Below are positions 45,524 to 56,589 of a stretch of 64,000 nucleotides of DNA, piece by piece. Source of the DNA: Medicago truncatula (taxonomy: Eukaryota; Streptophyta; Magnoliopsida; Fabales; Fabaceae); the NCBI RefSeq assembly GCF_003473485.1, contig NC_053044.1, forward strand, positions 48,400,091 through 48,464,090. Reading direction: 5' to 3'. The position numbers and the translations under genes are program-made. The stretch's first letter is position 1, and every line of letters starts with the position of its first letter. The notes below the pieces were generated by a model, which saw only the letters and a program-made list of their open reading frames with translations, had not been told where the DNA came from and did no database searches.

Positions 45524-45526
45524 TAA

Positions 45527-47093
45527 GACTATGTTTGGATTGGTGGTATGGGATGGAATGGTATGGAATGAGATTAAAGAATGAGTGAAGTTTAGCATGG
45601 GAAAGGCTAATTTTTCCCACTATGGGAAAGTTAGTTTTTAACCATTAGATCAAATCAAGAACACATCCTTACCATACTCCCTCATCACTAGATTTTGTAA
45701 TTTTATTATTTTAAAACCATTTTTTAAAAACAAAAAATATATTTCGAAATTAAAATAAACATATAAAAATAAAAAATTAATTTAAAAATATGGAAATTAA
45801 TTTTCCAAAATTTTAAAAAATATAAATAATTTTTTTGAAATAAACTTGTTTTCAAAAATTTTAATTATGATTTTCGAAGATTTAATTAAGTTTTTTGAAA
45901 AAAACTTGCTCAAAAAAAAAATTGGAAAATTAATTTCCAAAATTAAGTTTATTTTTTATTTTTAAATGTTTATTTTAATTTTGAAATATTTTTTTTGTTT
46001 TTAAAAAATAGTTTTAAAATAATAAAATTAAAAAATCTAGTGATGAGGGAGTATGGTAAGGATGTGTTCTTGGTTTGATCTAATGGTTAAAAACTAACTT
46101 TCCCATGGTGGGAAAAATTAGCCTTTCCCATTCTAAATTTCACCTAAAGAATGTACCATTCCATTGCTTGGATTTGAAAATAAAGATGGAATGGAATTGA
46201 ACATGGTGGGATGTATTCCATCCTATTCCATTATTTCTCTCAATTTTCATTCCCCCCAAATCGAGAGGTATGGGATGGAACCACTCCATTAAATTTTAAA
46301 ATGACTTACATACCCTCTTCTTTTAATATCACTCACCACCATTACCTAGCTAGTTGTGTTCTTTCTCCTTTCTTGTTTGTGTCATCTTCTCTTCCGCGTA
46401 ACCTCGTGTACATGCATCATAATTTTATCTCCACTTGCATATTCCTACTTTGCTAATTTGAAAATCTGCGACACGCAGTAATCTGTTTTCACAATGTGTA
46501 AATAAATATTCTCTTTACAATTATTTTGCCGCATGTAACTTGTCACAGTTCCATGGCTGTGCTAATTTACTTTGGATACACATAACTTGTTCAATTGGTT
46601 TGTTTTTGCACACTACACAATCATGTTAATTTGTTGCACCAAATTAAACTTATGAGTTCATCATGGCAAAAGAAAAAATTTATGAACTTTACAGCACTGA
46701 ACTTTACAATCTAAATATTAGAAGTTTAATAATAATTCAATCAAAATCTTTGTTTTTTAATTCGTCAAACAATTGCTTATTTGATTATAATGACAATTTT
46801 TAAAATAAAATTCACTATTAATTAATTAATAATCACCTTTAATAATGGCGTTTATAAGTTTAGAATATGTTTCAATTTTACATAATGTTGTTTTTACAAT
46901 TGAGGGTAATAAAGTAATTAAAAATTATAAGTATTCCATTCCGTTTAATTTTCCAAACGATGGAAGGGGAACTTTGTCTCATTCCATTATAAAACATCCA
47001 AATGATGGAATGGGAAATTTATTTCATTCTATTCCGCTCCGTTCCATTCCGTTCCATCCCACTCCACTGATTTTATACTATCCAAACAAAGCC
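45527..47093. mobile_element. PIF/Harbinger-like MITE, interrupted by a nested foldback
   Basis: The outer ends gactatgtttggat and atccaaacaaagcc are inverted, and many (c)attcc / ggaatg words continue the match. The 3-base duplication taa flanks the element (45524-45526, 47094-47096). The unit at 45584-46144 is inserted inside it. Ends resemble those of the element in CRL intron 5 (ggctctgtttggga). Confidence 0.65.
45584..46144. mobile_element. Near-perfect foldback Mutator-like element, 561 bp, nested
   Basis: Left and right halves are reverse complements over about 250 bases each, with only scattered differences (for example catgggaaaggctaattttt at both ends). An exact 9-base duplication taaagaatg flanks it (45575-45583, 46145-46153). 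Its arm words (accattagatcaaat, gaacacatccttacca) are shared with 38132-39070, so both belong to one family. High arm identity suggests recent insertion or ongoing gene conversion between arms. Confidence 0.88.
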
Positions 47094-47289
47094 TAATAGT
47101 TCGTTATAATAATATTATATGAATGGACCATACATCCGTCCATGGTTCTAACAGAAGATAAATTTGACTTTTTACCTATATATACCTTGCCCATACATTT
47201 CTAGCAACACCTTAGACCTAAATCTTTAGTTATCAAAATTCTCCATATCATTTTATAAATTGGTGAATAATGTTAACTCATTTTTAATA

Positions 47290-47654
47290 GGCTAAAATAT
47301 GGTTTTGGTCCCTGCAAATATGCCTCGTTTTGGTTTTAGTTCCTGCAAAAAAAATTTGTTGTTTTTGGTCCCTACAAATATGTCTCATTTTGGTTTTGGT
47401 CCCTGGCTCCACTTTTGTGATAATTTGCACACGTGGCACATGATGACTGAACCATTTATTAGATAAATAGTCCCTGCAAAATCTTTTGATTTTGTAAAAG
47501 ATCCCTGCAAAATATTTTGTTTTTGGAAATAGTCCCTGCAGGGACTATTTCCAAAAAAATAATATTTTGCAGGGACCAAAAACAACAATTTTTTTTTACA
47601 GGGACTAAAACCAAAACGAGGCATATTTGCAGAGACCAAAACCATATTTTAGCC
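47290..47654. mobile_element. Mutator-like MITE of the ggctaaaatatggttttggt family, 365 bp
   Basis: The ends ggctaaaatatggttttgg and its complement at 47636-47654 are inverted; arms carry repeated 'tggtccctgcaaatatg' words. The exact duplication tttttaata flanks it (47281-47289, 47655-47663). Open frames in it (PKFGFSPCKKKLLFLVP-like) are by-products of the arms. A second copy is at 51155-51518. Confidence 0.88.
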
Positions 47655-47663
47655 TTTTTAATA

Positions 47664-48377
47664 TACTCTCTTTTATTTGTTAAAATCTTTGTTGACCTTA
47701 CTAAAATTTATACGAAATTGATATAGTTTGATAAGATCCATATAAACTTTAACCAATTAATAGTGTTAGAAATATATATTAAAAGATGTGTTGTTAGCAT
47801 ATAAAAAAAATCATGATAGATTTTCGCCATATGAATCACGAAATAAGTTAAGCTTATATATCTACATACAATGATTGTTACTCCATCTATTTAGTTGTTG
47901 TTTTAAGATTATTTTTACATACCAATAATATCAAGAAATTTTGTTACTTTCGATAGAATTACTTCTTTTAATTTTTATTTGTAGATGAAGTGATAAACAC
48001 CACTTGAAACTTACACGTAACTGTAAGGACTTAGATTTAAATTTAAGTGAAAGTGTCAAAACAAACAATTCAATTTTGTTAATTGTATTAGATCTTACAT
48101 ATATATTTGCCTTTTTTTGTATAACACTCTTATCTATTAGTTATCTCGTTCTATAAATTTTTTTCTCTATATGATAAATATTTTAAGAGTGTTATTAAGA
48201 AAATAATAATAATGTTACGTTGAACTTTAATGTTATAATAATAAATTGATCGAAAGTTATTATCTAATGGAAAAAGATCTAATTGAAAGTTATGATCTAA
48301 TTAATAGAATATTTATGATATGATGATAAATCAAAAAGCTTTTGAGCAAAACTGAAGGACTCGATACAATTCTATTT
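47664..48377. other. AT-rich intergenic stretch
   Basis: No gene or delimited element seen. Confidence 0.4.
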
Positions 48378-48764
48378 AGAATTCTGCTCTTCTCCCATCA
48401 CGTTTGCTTGAATTAACTCGCGTAGGAGTTAAACATGAAAAAACACCCGCTTGAGTTAACTCACGTAGAGATTAACACTAGCGTGAGTTAACTCACGCAG
48501 GGGCATTTTTGAAAGTTTGGAGAGAAAAACGTGCTGGGAGAAGAACAAAAGATTTCTGCTCTCCCCAGCACAAAACACTCGCGCCCTGCAATGTTGCTGA
48601 AAATGCCCTTGCATTAGTTAACTAACGGAAGTGTAAAACTATACATGACTTAATTTTTACACATGCGTGACTTAAATCACGCTAGTTTACAATTTCCAAA
48701 AGAACAGCTACATCAGTTTATATGCACAGCAATAACAAGGGGTTGGAACGACCCATAATTAATT

Positions 48765-49142
48765 GGGTAAATATCTCTTTTCGTCCCCGTAATATTAGCA
48801 AATTCCGGTTTCAGTCCCTATAAAATAAAAGATTTAGATTTTGTCCCTGTAATTTCAGATTCTTCCACTTTTTGTCCCTCCTTTCATCACGTCAACAGAA
48901 TCTGTATAAATTACGTCCTTGTAATTTCAGATTCCTCCCACTTTTGTTCCCTGTAATTTCATATTCCTCCACTTTTGATCCCTCATTTTACATGCCATGT
49001 ATGCAGATTCTGCTTACGTGGTGGAATGAGGGACCAAAAGTGGAAGAATATGAAATTATAGGGACTAAATCTAAATCTTTTTTTTACAGGAACTAAAACC
49101 GAAATTCGCTAATATTACAGGGACGAAACGATATATTTACCC
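48765..49142. mobile_element. Mutator-like MITE nested in the palindromic element, 378 bp
   Basis: The ends gggtaaatatctcttttcgt and acgaaacgatatatttaccc are inverted, arms carry tgtaatttcagattcttcc-type words several times, and the duplication taattaatt is exact (48756-48764, 49143-49151). Confidence 0.88.
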
Positions 49143-49331
49143 TAATTAATTTCTATCAATGGAAATTCAATTCAAAAAGTCAAGCCTTGCACGGTATATT
49201 ACGACACCGGTGGTGATAATAACAATTCATAATTGGGATTGAAGTGAAAAGCGCAACAATCAGGACATACATGAATAAAGAGGAAGCAACTAAATTGGAA
49301 TAAAAGGATAACAATAAGAAACTGGATTTTG

Positions 49332-49626
49332 ATAATATAGACTTTGAACTTGATTCAAAAATCACTCGAGATGTTTTTTACTTCCGTACGGTCGACGTTG
49401 CAGAATTTGGAAATATTATTGACGCGTGTTGAGAGATTTTTTTCAACCTCCTTTACAAACTTCTGGATAGAGTTTATTAGGCGACAAGCGAATTCGGCGG
49501 CTCATGCTTTAGCAAGAGAAGCCACTTCCCTAGCTAGTCCCATTATTTATTATGCAATCTCATTATGTATTGAACCTATTATTATTAATGAAATGCTATA
49601 AACATCTTTTCTTCAAAAAAAAAAAA
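49332..49626 (+). mobile_element. 5'-truncated LINE 3' end (RNase H-like C terminus plus poly(A))
   Basis: It encodes the end of an RNase H-like domain (FWIEFIRRQANSAAHALARE, followed by ASPIIYY) typical of plant L1 LINE ORF2, a stop at about 49599, a short 3' tail and an A run ending at 49628. A 16-base target duplication with one mismatch, aagaaactgga[t/a]tttg, flanks it (49316-49331, 49627-49642). It is a young, dead-on-arrival insertion. Confidence 0.85.
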
Positions 49627-49973
49627 AAGAAACTGGAATTTGGAATCAGTAATCACTGCGTGAATTCAAATGGAAAAATATTTATGCAGAAATTCTATTG
49701 TAAATTCCTGCGTGAGTTAACTCACGCAAGTGTTAATTCCAACGTGAGTTAAGTTGCGTGGCGTTAGTTAACTAACGTAGGGGTATTTTGAGCAAGGCTG
49801 CAGAGCGCGAGCGAAAAGTGCAGGAGAAGAGCAGAATTCTTAACAAAATTCTTCTATTTACTATTTAAGGCCCAGTCCATTTTCAAGAGAGACGTGTTTC
49901 TTCCATATTAGGCTTCAAATGCTCTATTTATACCTGTAGATCCATCATTAATGTCTTGACGCATAAAAAAAAA

Positions 49974-50880
49974 GGGAAAATTACACTCACCTCCTCTGAG
50001 GTTTATTAAAATGTCAATGACACCCCCTTTAGTTTTAAATCTTACATGAACCTCCCTTAAGTTTTTATGAAATAGACAAACATCTCCCTTATCTATTAAC
50101 ACTGTTAATTTTCCATTATCTTTTCTGGTTTGAAGAATAGCAATGTGAACAATGAAATTGGCTACACAAGCAGCAAGAACATATTCTTCATGATTGTTGA
50201 AAGAGAACATTCTAACATACATATGTTTTTAGCTTCTCATAAATCAACAACACATGAAATGAGTTTAATAACAACAATTCCATTAAAAATGACGCATACA
50301 TAAATAACATGGTAAATTCTAGTGTCAAAAAGTGAAAAAGATATGAGGGTGCTTTTGATATTCTGTCGCATGTCACATGCTGTTCTTGAATTGTTTGGAA
50401 TTCTCTTTAACGGAATTAATAGAGTAAACTGATTTGAGTCGTATATCTAATTTCGTTGGAATATAAGGTCTTTTGGAGATTTAAAATGTTATAAAATGTT
50501 CCGCTAGTTTCTCTCCAGATTTGTTTTGAAAATCAGTTCTGAATTATAGATTTTTCTATAATGATTTCTTGAAAATTAAAAATATATGTATGTTATTAGA
50601 ATGTCGTGTATTTAATTGCATATGTGTTGGTTGATTTCTGAGAAACTAAAAACATATGTATGTTAGAACGTTCTGTTTCAGCGAGAAGAAACAATATGCT
50701 CTTGTCATTCACGTTGTCATTTTCATTGTTCGCATTGCGGCTTTCTAAAATTTTGTTAACGGAAAGGAGATATTTGTCTATTTGATGAGAACTTAAGGGA
50801 GATCAGTGTGAGTTTTAAAACTAGTGGAAATGTTAGTGTCATTTTAATAAACCTCAAGGGAGGTGAATGCATTTTCCACT
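49974..50880. mobile_element. Long-TIR Mutator-like element, 907 bp
   Basis: Arms starting gggaaaattacactcacctc and ending gaggtgaatgcattttcc are inverted, with ggtttattaaaatg shared. Inner blocks (catacatatg, gaacattcta) also pair, so the inverted repeat extends deep into the element. It is flanked by nine A residues on each side, consistent with a 9-base duplication but of low information content. Confidence 0.75.
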
Positions 50881-50889
50881 AAAAAAAAA

Positions 50890-51154
50890 TCCACCAACAA
50901 TATCAAATATAAGCATGACCTCCATATAATATATATATTTTTAGACATCCATATAATAAATGCTGTCACCAAAGACTATAGTATTGTGTCCAAATAACCC
51001 GTCACAATCTTGCAGATATTCACCAACCAACACTTTTTCACCAATATTGACGAAAATTTTCATTCAATAGACTGAAAATTTTCAAAACTTATAAGCATTC
51101 TGTATTTGTATAATTCTTATTTTATTCATTCATTTGTAATGCGCGATTTTTTTT
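50890..51154. other. Intergenic spacer
   Basis: Nothing recognised. Confidence 0.3.
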
Positions 51155-51518
51155 GGTTAAAATATGGTTTTGATCCCTGCAAATATGTCTCGTTTTGATT
51201 TTAGTCCCTGCAAAAAAAAATTGTTGTTTTTGGTCCCTGCAAATATGCCTCATTTTGGTTTTGGTCCCTGGCTCCACTTTTGTGATGATTTGCACACGTG
51301 ACACATGATGACTGAACCCATTTATTAGAGAAATAGTCTCTGCAAAATCTTGATTTTGAAAAAAGTTCATGCAAAATATTTTGTTTTTGGAAATAATCTC
51401 TGCAGGGACTATTTCCAAAAACAAAATATTTTGCAGGGACCAAAAACAACAATTTTTTTTTACAGGGATTAAAACCAAAACGAGGCATATTTGCAGGGAC
51501 TAAAACTATATTTTAGTT
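51155..51518. mobile_element. Second copy of the ggctaaaatatggttttggt MITE family
   Basis: It is closely similar along its length to 47290-47654 (shared cacacgtg.cacatgatgact and gtccctgg.tccacttttgtga blocks), with diverged termini (ggttaaaatatgg, ctatattttagtt). It is flanked by T runs that would fit a 9-base duplication. Confidence 0.8.
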
Positions 51519-52932
51519 TTTTTTTTTTTTTTTTTTTTCTTATACAAGTTTTAGAAGTTTATTAATCAAGCAACTTTTCTATTGTTAAAGATTTTACGTT
51601 CCATCAACAGGATGCGTGACGTAGAGATTCTTTTTTATTATTTTTAAAGTATAAACAAAACTTTGTACCAAAAAAAAGTGTAAATAAAACTGATAAATTT
51701 CTAACTCGCTTGAATTGAATCTTTCTTACTTCGGTGGCTGAAAAGGTTAAAGTAATGAGAAAAGAATAGAAGTTGGCGGAACTCAGTAAGTTAGCAAGCA
51801 TGCATGAACTTGTTTGTTAATATGTTAAAGAATAATGAAAAGAAGGAATAAGAAGGATAAAGCTGACGTGATGTTGAAATAACGAGTACAGATCAATATA
51901 ACTATATAAGATCACTAAAATAATTTTGATGGCAATAAATTAATGATCTAGTCACCATAATAGTCAGGTCACCAAATTAGTTGATCACCCATCAACTGGT
52001 AAAGGAGAATTCTGGTCAATTTGTTCCATTCAATGTACCCCACAATACCATTTTACGATAATTTTTTAAACAACTTTCTTTCATATTTTTATTGTATTTT
52101 TACTCTCTATCTATTGTTTTGATTTTCTTGTTAATACATACATTTCTATTTCTTTGTATTTTTTTTATTGTCTCATAAGTTTTTTTAAAAAATAGTTGTT
52201 CAAATAACATATCTCTAATAATATATGGGTCATGCTAACATATTTCATTTCATAAATAAGTAACATGTTTTTATTGAGAAAAAGTAATTTTCAAAAATTT
52301 GAGAAATCATTGATATACTAACATGTGTCCCATCTCCCTTAGTATGTAATCGAACAACATAAATTATATTTGCAAAAAGAAAAAAATGATACGTACATTT
52401 TAGTAAAAATCATTGCAATGTTTTGAGTTGATTTTTTTTCTACCCATAAGTTCTCTTTATTAGAGATAATTATATTTAAGACGCATTAGACATCAAATAT
52501 TGAGGCGTGTCACATATTAAATATAGATACATCTATTAGAATTCGAATATTAGCTCGTTGCATTCTCTTACGCCATGAACTACACTCAAACTTTTGTACG
52601 ACAAGTTTATTTTATGTGAATAAATTATTGTATAATACTGTATTTGGTTTGATTTAAAAATGTCGCAGGCAGCTACAAGCCTCTCAAAATGTAACAAAAA
52701 AAAAAAAAAAAAAAAAAAGTCTCTCAAAAAATACGAGTTGGTGTGGTTTTGTTAGTTAAGAGTTAGTTTATAGTAGATGATTTTATAGCATATAGTGGAT
52801 AAATTATGTGATAGTGAACAGCTTATAACAAATATAAGTTGATAAATGATAATTTATGTTGAAGTGTTTGGTAGAAATAGTAGTTCAATTAACCATAATT
52901 GTTAAAATGACATTAATTAGTAATGGGAATGA
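51519..52932. other. AT-rich intergenic stretch
   Basis: No gene recognised. The tract at 52070-52210 resembles other caactttcttt-type repeats in the window; an A run of about 25 lies at 52694-52718. Confidence 0.4.
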
Positions 52933-53006
52933 GTAACTCATTTGGTTGACTTAAGTGATTAAACGAGTACAAGATTTATGATTCGAATTTTGGCAAAAGA
53001 AAAAAT
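52933..53006 (+). mobile_element. Possible decayed SINE
   Basis: It shows taactcatttggttgac and, 45 bases later, gattcgaattttgg followed by an A-rich end. The spacing is that of SINE A and B boxes but the sequence is diverged. Confidence 0.4.
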
Positions 53007-53132
53007 ATTAACAACCTTTTAACAAAATTTGCATATTAACATTTATCATTTTAAAAAATTTGAGCATATAAGTTTTGTTTCTAATGCATATCTGCTTGTA
53101 AGTTATTTGCTATAATTAAGCTAAAAAAATAA

Positions 53133-53510
53133 GGGTTAATATATGTTTATCCCATGTAATATTAGTGAATTCTGGTTTATCCTTTGTAAAAAAATTTATT
53201 TAATTTCGAACCTTGTAATTTGAATATTTTTAGTTTTGAACCTTCATGAATTTTGACCGTACAAAATCAACGATTTGGCAGGGGGTAACCTGAAATATCG
53301 ATGATATGGCCGGGAGAGGGGGGTGGGGGTAAACCGAAATTTTATCAAATTACAAGGGGCGAAAGTTCCTTAAATTTTGTAATTTGATGCCAAGAATGTC
53401 CAAAATAAAAAAAATCTTCAAATTACAGAGTTAGAATCTAAACAATTTTTTTTTAAAGAGGGTAAACCAGAAATCGCTAATATTACAAGGGGGTAATTAT
53501 ATATTAACCC
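53133..53510. mobile_element. Mutator-like MITE of the GGGTTAAT family, 378 bp
   Basis: Inverted ends gggttaatatatg and ttatatattaaccc, arms with tgtaatattag, and an exact 9-base duplication aaaaaataa (53124-53132, 53511-53519). Internal words (gtacaaaatcaacgattt, ggcagggggta) are shared with 8293-8654. The centre contains an unusual G run (gggagaggggggtggggg). Confidence 0.85.
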
Positions 53511-53519
53511 AAAAAATAA

Positions 53520-54038
53520 TATGGTCAAAGAGATTTAAGGTTGCTCATGTCTATAAATTGAAACCTAATTTTGGTTTTTTGTAAAAAAAAAATCCAATTT
53601 AGCCTCTCAAAAAACACAACTTTTTTCCTATAAAAGATGACTTGTTAGTTATTTTGTCAAGGTTTTTATACAATCAATTTTTTTTATTGTTGTCTTCGAT
53701 CTGCATACAATAAGAAGAGTCTCGATACGTTGACATCCTCAGAGACGGATCTCTTTAGAGACCTCCAAGTACCACTGCACCCCCAATTATTTCGCCACTA
53801 GAGATCCTATCATGTTGCATCACTCTTATACAGATCCTAGTTGTCACACTTAATATAGAGTCAGAATGATGTGAAGTTTCACTTGATATGTGATTGAACA
53901 CACGTACTTAAAAAAAATGCCTAAATATTTAGTGAGAATTTGATTTTTTTTTTTAATCCTTAAATCAAAATATTTCATCTTCTTCATTGTTCTTCCTTTA
54001 ACATTTCTTTTAAAAAGTAAAAATAGTATATTAGTTTT
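53520..54038. other. Intergenic stretch
   Basis: No gene recognised. Confidence 0.35.
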
Positions 54039-54910
54039 AAGGGTTAGTTAAGTTTTTGGTCCCTATAAATATCTATAGTTTTGTTTTTAGTCCCTATAAA
54101 AATAAATCACACTTTTTAGTCCCTACAAAATTTTTCGTTAGTGTTTTTAGACCCAGTTAAATTAAAATTTGTTTAATTATGCTTAAACTTCTAAATTTTT
54201 AAAAGATTTTTTACAAACATGTTCATAACATTGTAAGACACTCTTTTATAAAATCTTTTAGTTTTTTAACATGTAATGAATTAAATATGATTTTTAAAAA
54301 GTCAAATTTTCAAGATTATATTAATGAAAATTTGGATATAATAATAAAATTTTGAGTTACTTTTTTGCGGAGGAACTTTGTATAATGTTCTAATAAGTAT
54401 GTAAAAAATATGTTAAAAATTTAAAAGTTTAAGCATAATTAAGCAAAATTTAATTTTACAAGGACTAAAAGTATGGGTGGTCCCTGTTAAATTAAAATTT
54501 GTTTAATTATACTTAAAATTTTATATTTTTAAATTTTTTTTAACATACATGTTAAGAATATTATAATAATATCTTTTATAAAAAAATAGAATATTTTAAC
54601 ATGCAATGAATTAAATATAATTTTTTTTAAACTCAAAAAATTCAAGATAAAACTAACGAAAATTTGGACCTAAAAATAAAATTTTGAGCTAACTTATTGC
54701 GGCGGAAGTTTTATAATGTTTTAAACAAGTATGTACAAAAATAATTAAAAAATTTAAAATTTTAAGCATAATCAAACAAATTTTAATTTAACAGGGACTA
54801 AAAACACTAACAAAAAATTTTGTAGAGACTAAAAAGTGTGATTTATTTTTATAGGAATTAAAAACAAAACTGCAAATATTTATAGGGACCAAAAACATAA
54901 TTAAACTTAA
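54039..54910. mobile_element. Long-TIR element with internal tandem duplication
   Basis: Outer arms (tttttggtccctataaatat / tatttatagggaccaaaaa; gtccctacaaaattttt / aaaaattttgtagagac) are inverted. Between them lie two tandem copies of a ~320-base unit, about 54142-54470 and 54484-54797. They share aaattaaaatttgtttaatt, taatgaattaaatat, gaaaatttgga and ttgcgg(a/c)ggaa in the same order. Units differ by many substitutions, so the duplication is old. Termini and target duplication are uncertain. Confidence 0.65.
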
Positions 54911-56017
54911 TTTTAATAATAATATTTTCAAATTTTTTTATTGAAGTAACCTATATATTTAATCTTTATTTCTTTTCGTTAAAGTGACATTTCACAAAAT
55001 CAACAAGTGATCATTTGTTTCATTTGTAAGATGACAAACGTGTGAGGTGTGTTTGTGTGGACTCGTTCAAATTCAATAGTCTAAAGTCAGAATTAAGGAT
55101 CTGATACTGATAGTGAAGTTTCACACGTTAAGAATCAAATAATAATACAATAATCAGTATTAAAGTCAATTGTTGGCAGATTGATACATACACTTGTTGG
55201 CTTGTTGCAGTTGAAGCTGGACTTTTCTGGTAATCGGTTGCCGAATTCAACGACCCAAAGCTACATCAACATACTATATTCTCAAGTTTAGTTTGACCAA
55301 TACAATATCATAATTAACTTCACTGGATTGTCTATGATGTCAATCTCTTCTTTGAATCTTGGTGTTAAGCGTGCTATAATGTTAACGTATTTTTAGCGGC
55401 ATAATTTCATTCAATTTAACCTACTACTGGTGCATGGTAATGATAAGTTTATTTTTTAGAAAGTAACCTATAAAACATGGATGTGTAGACACGGATAAAA
55501 AGATTGAAACATCAACTTTAATAATGATAATTTAAAGAAATTATATAATTATTTGTTTTGGTGTCGGATACCATCATGTACTGACATTATGATACGTCTA
55601 ATTCAAAAAGTGTTTGTGGTTATTGAGTAACTTTTTGTTCTAAGACACAAACCATGCGATATGCACTCTGTGAGTGTGATGTGAACCATTATCATTCGGG
55701 CTTCTAAAGTAGTGTGGACGTATGTGGTTTGTGTGATACTCGTGCGTGCGAGTCCAAGGAAGTAATTGGGGCGGTGACGGTTCCAACTTTTCTTGCATTG
55801 CAAGTTCCAACTACTCAATCAATAAGCTCATTTCACACACACATCTAGTACGAGGTGATCCAATATAAGAACAAATATTGCATTTATTTCTTTGTAAGAT
55901 CAAAAGATTAATTCTTTTATAACTAGATTTCTTAATCAACTTTTCTTGTCAAAAATATTTAAAAACATAAAAAAAATTGTGAATCCTACGGTTTTTTTGA
56001 GAAGGGAGTTTTAGTAA
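54911..56017. other. Intergenic stretch
   Basis: No gene recognised; the minus-strand frame at 55603-55818 has no domain or homology that I can name. Confidence 0.4.
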
Positions 56018-56019
56018 TA

Positions 56020-56166
56020 CTCCCTCTAGTCCTATTTATAAGAAATATTTGACTTTTTTGATTTATTGTATAAATGATGTTTGTGGTCTATATTCTAAAC
56101 TAGATACATCAATTATTCAATAAATCTAAAAAATTAATTTTCTCTTATAAATAGGACCGGAGAGAG
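56020..56166. mobile_element. Stowaway-like MITE, 147 bp
   Basis: Inverted ends ctccctctagtcctattta and taaataggaccggagagag are flanked by the dinucleotide TA on both sides, which is diagnostic of Tc1/mariner-type Stowaway MITEs. Confidence 0.85.
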
Positions 56167-56589
56167 TATGAATTTGATCGGAAGGTAAGTAAAGTCTGAC
56201 TAAAATTGTTCTATTTAAAAATCAAACTTAGATTCTCTCAAACAGTTCGCCATTTGATGAAGCTCATTAACCACTTTATCACTTAATTAAACAAAAAAAT
56301 ATGAACAACTATCAAAATTTGTGTTAAAAAAATGATGTTCTTGTTATTGACTCAAAAATTAGTATCATTATTAACTAGTCTCATAACAAATTCAAATGAT
56401 TTAAATTGTAGAAATATTTTGAGGCGCCTATTAGAGGTCAAAGCCTCCAAATTTCGATTGATTTGAAGAAAAAAATTGTAATCCACTTAAAACCATGTCC
56501 CTAGATAGAAACAAAGATCAAGAGGGAAACATAATGGCATCATAAGTTAGAGCGAATCAATAGATCCATATCTTAAAACACACTTATTA
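56167..56589. other. Intergenic spacer
   Basis: Nothing recognised. Confidence 0.3.

Larger units (their letters stand above)
48378..49840. mobile_element. TIR element with subterminal perfect palindromes, carrying two nested insertions
   Basis: The terminal inverted repeat agaattctgctcttctcc begins at 48378 and its complement ends at 49840. Both subterminal regions contain the 16-base perfect palindrome cgtgagttaactcacg (48482-48497, 49711-49726) and a related ttagttaactaac block (near 48616 and 49764). Nested inside are a 378-bp MITE and a LINE tail; without them the element is about 0.76 kb. No coding capacity remains and no flanking duplication was found, so superfamily is unknown. Confidence 0.7.

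Noticed and set aside
47385-51488. Frames with PRFGF.PCKKKLLFLVPAK at 47.4 and 51.2 kb
   Set aside because: They are translations of the arms of two copies of one MITE family, not a gene family.
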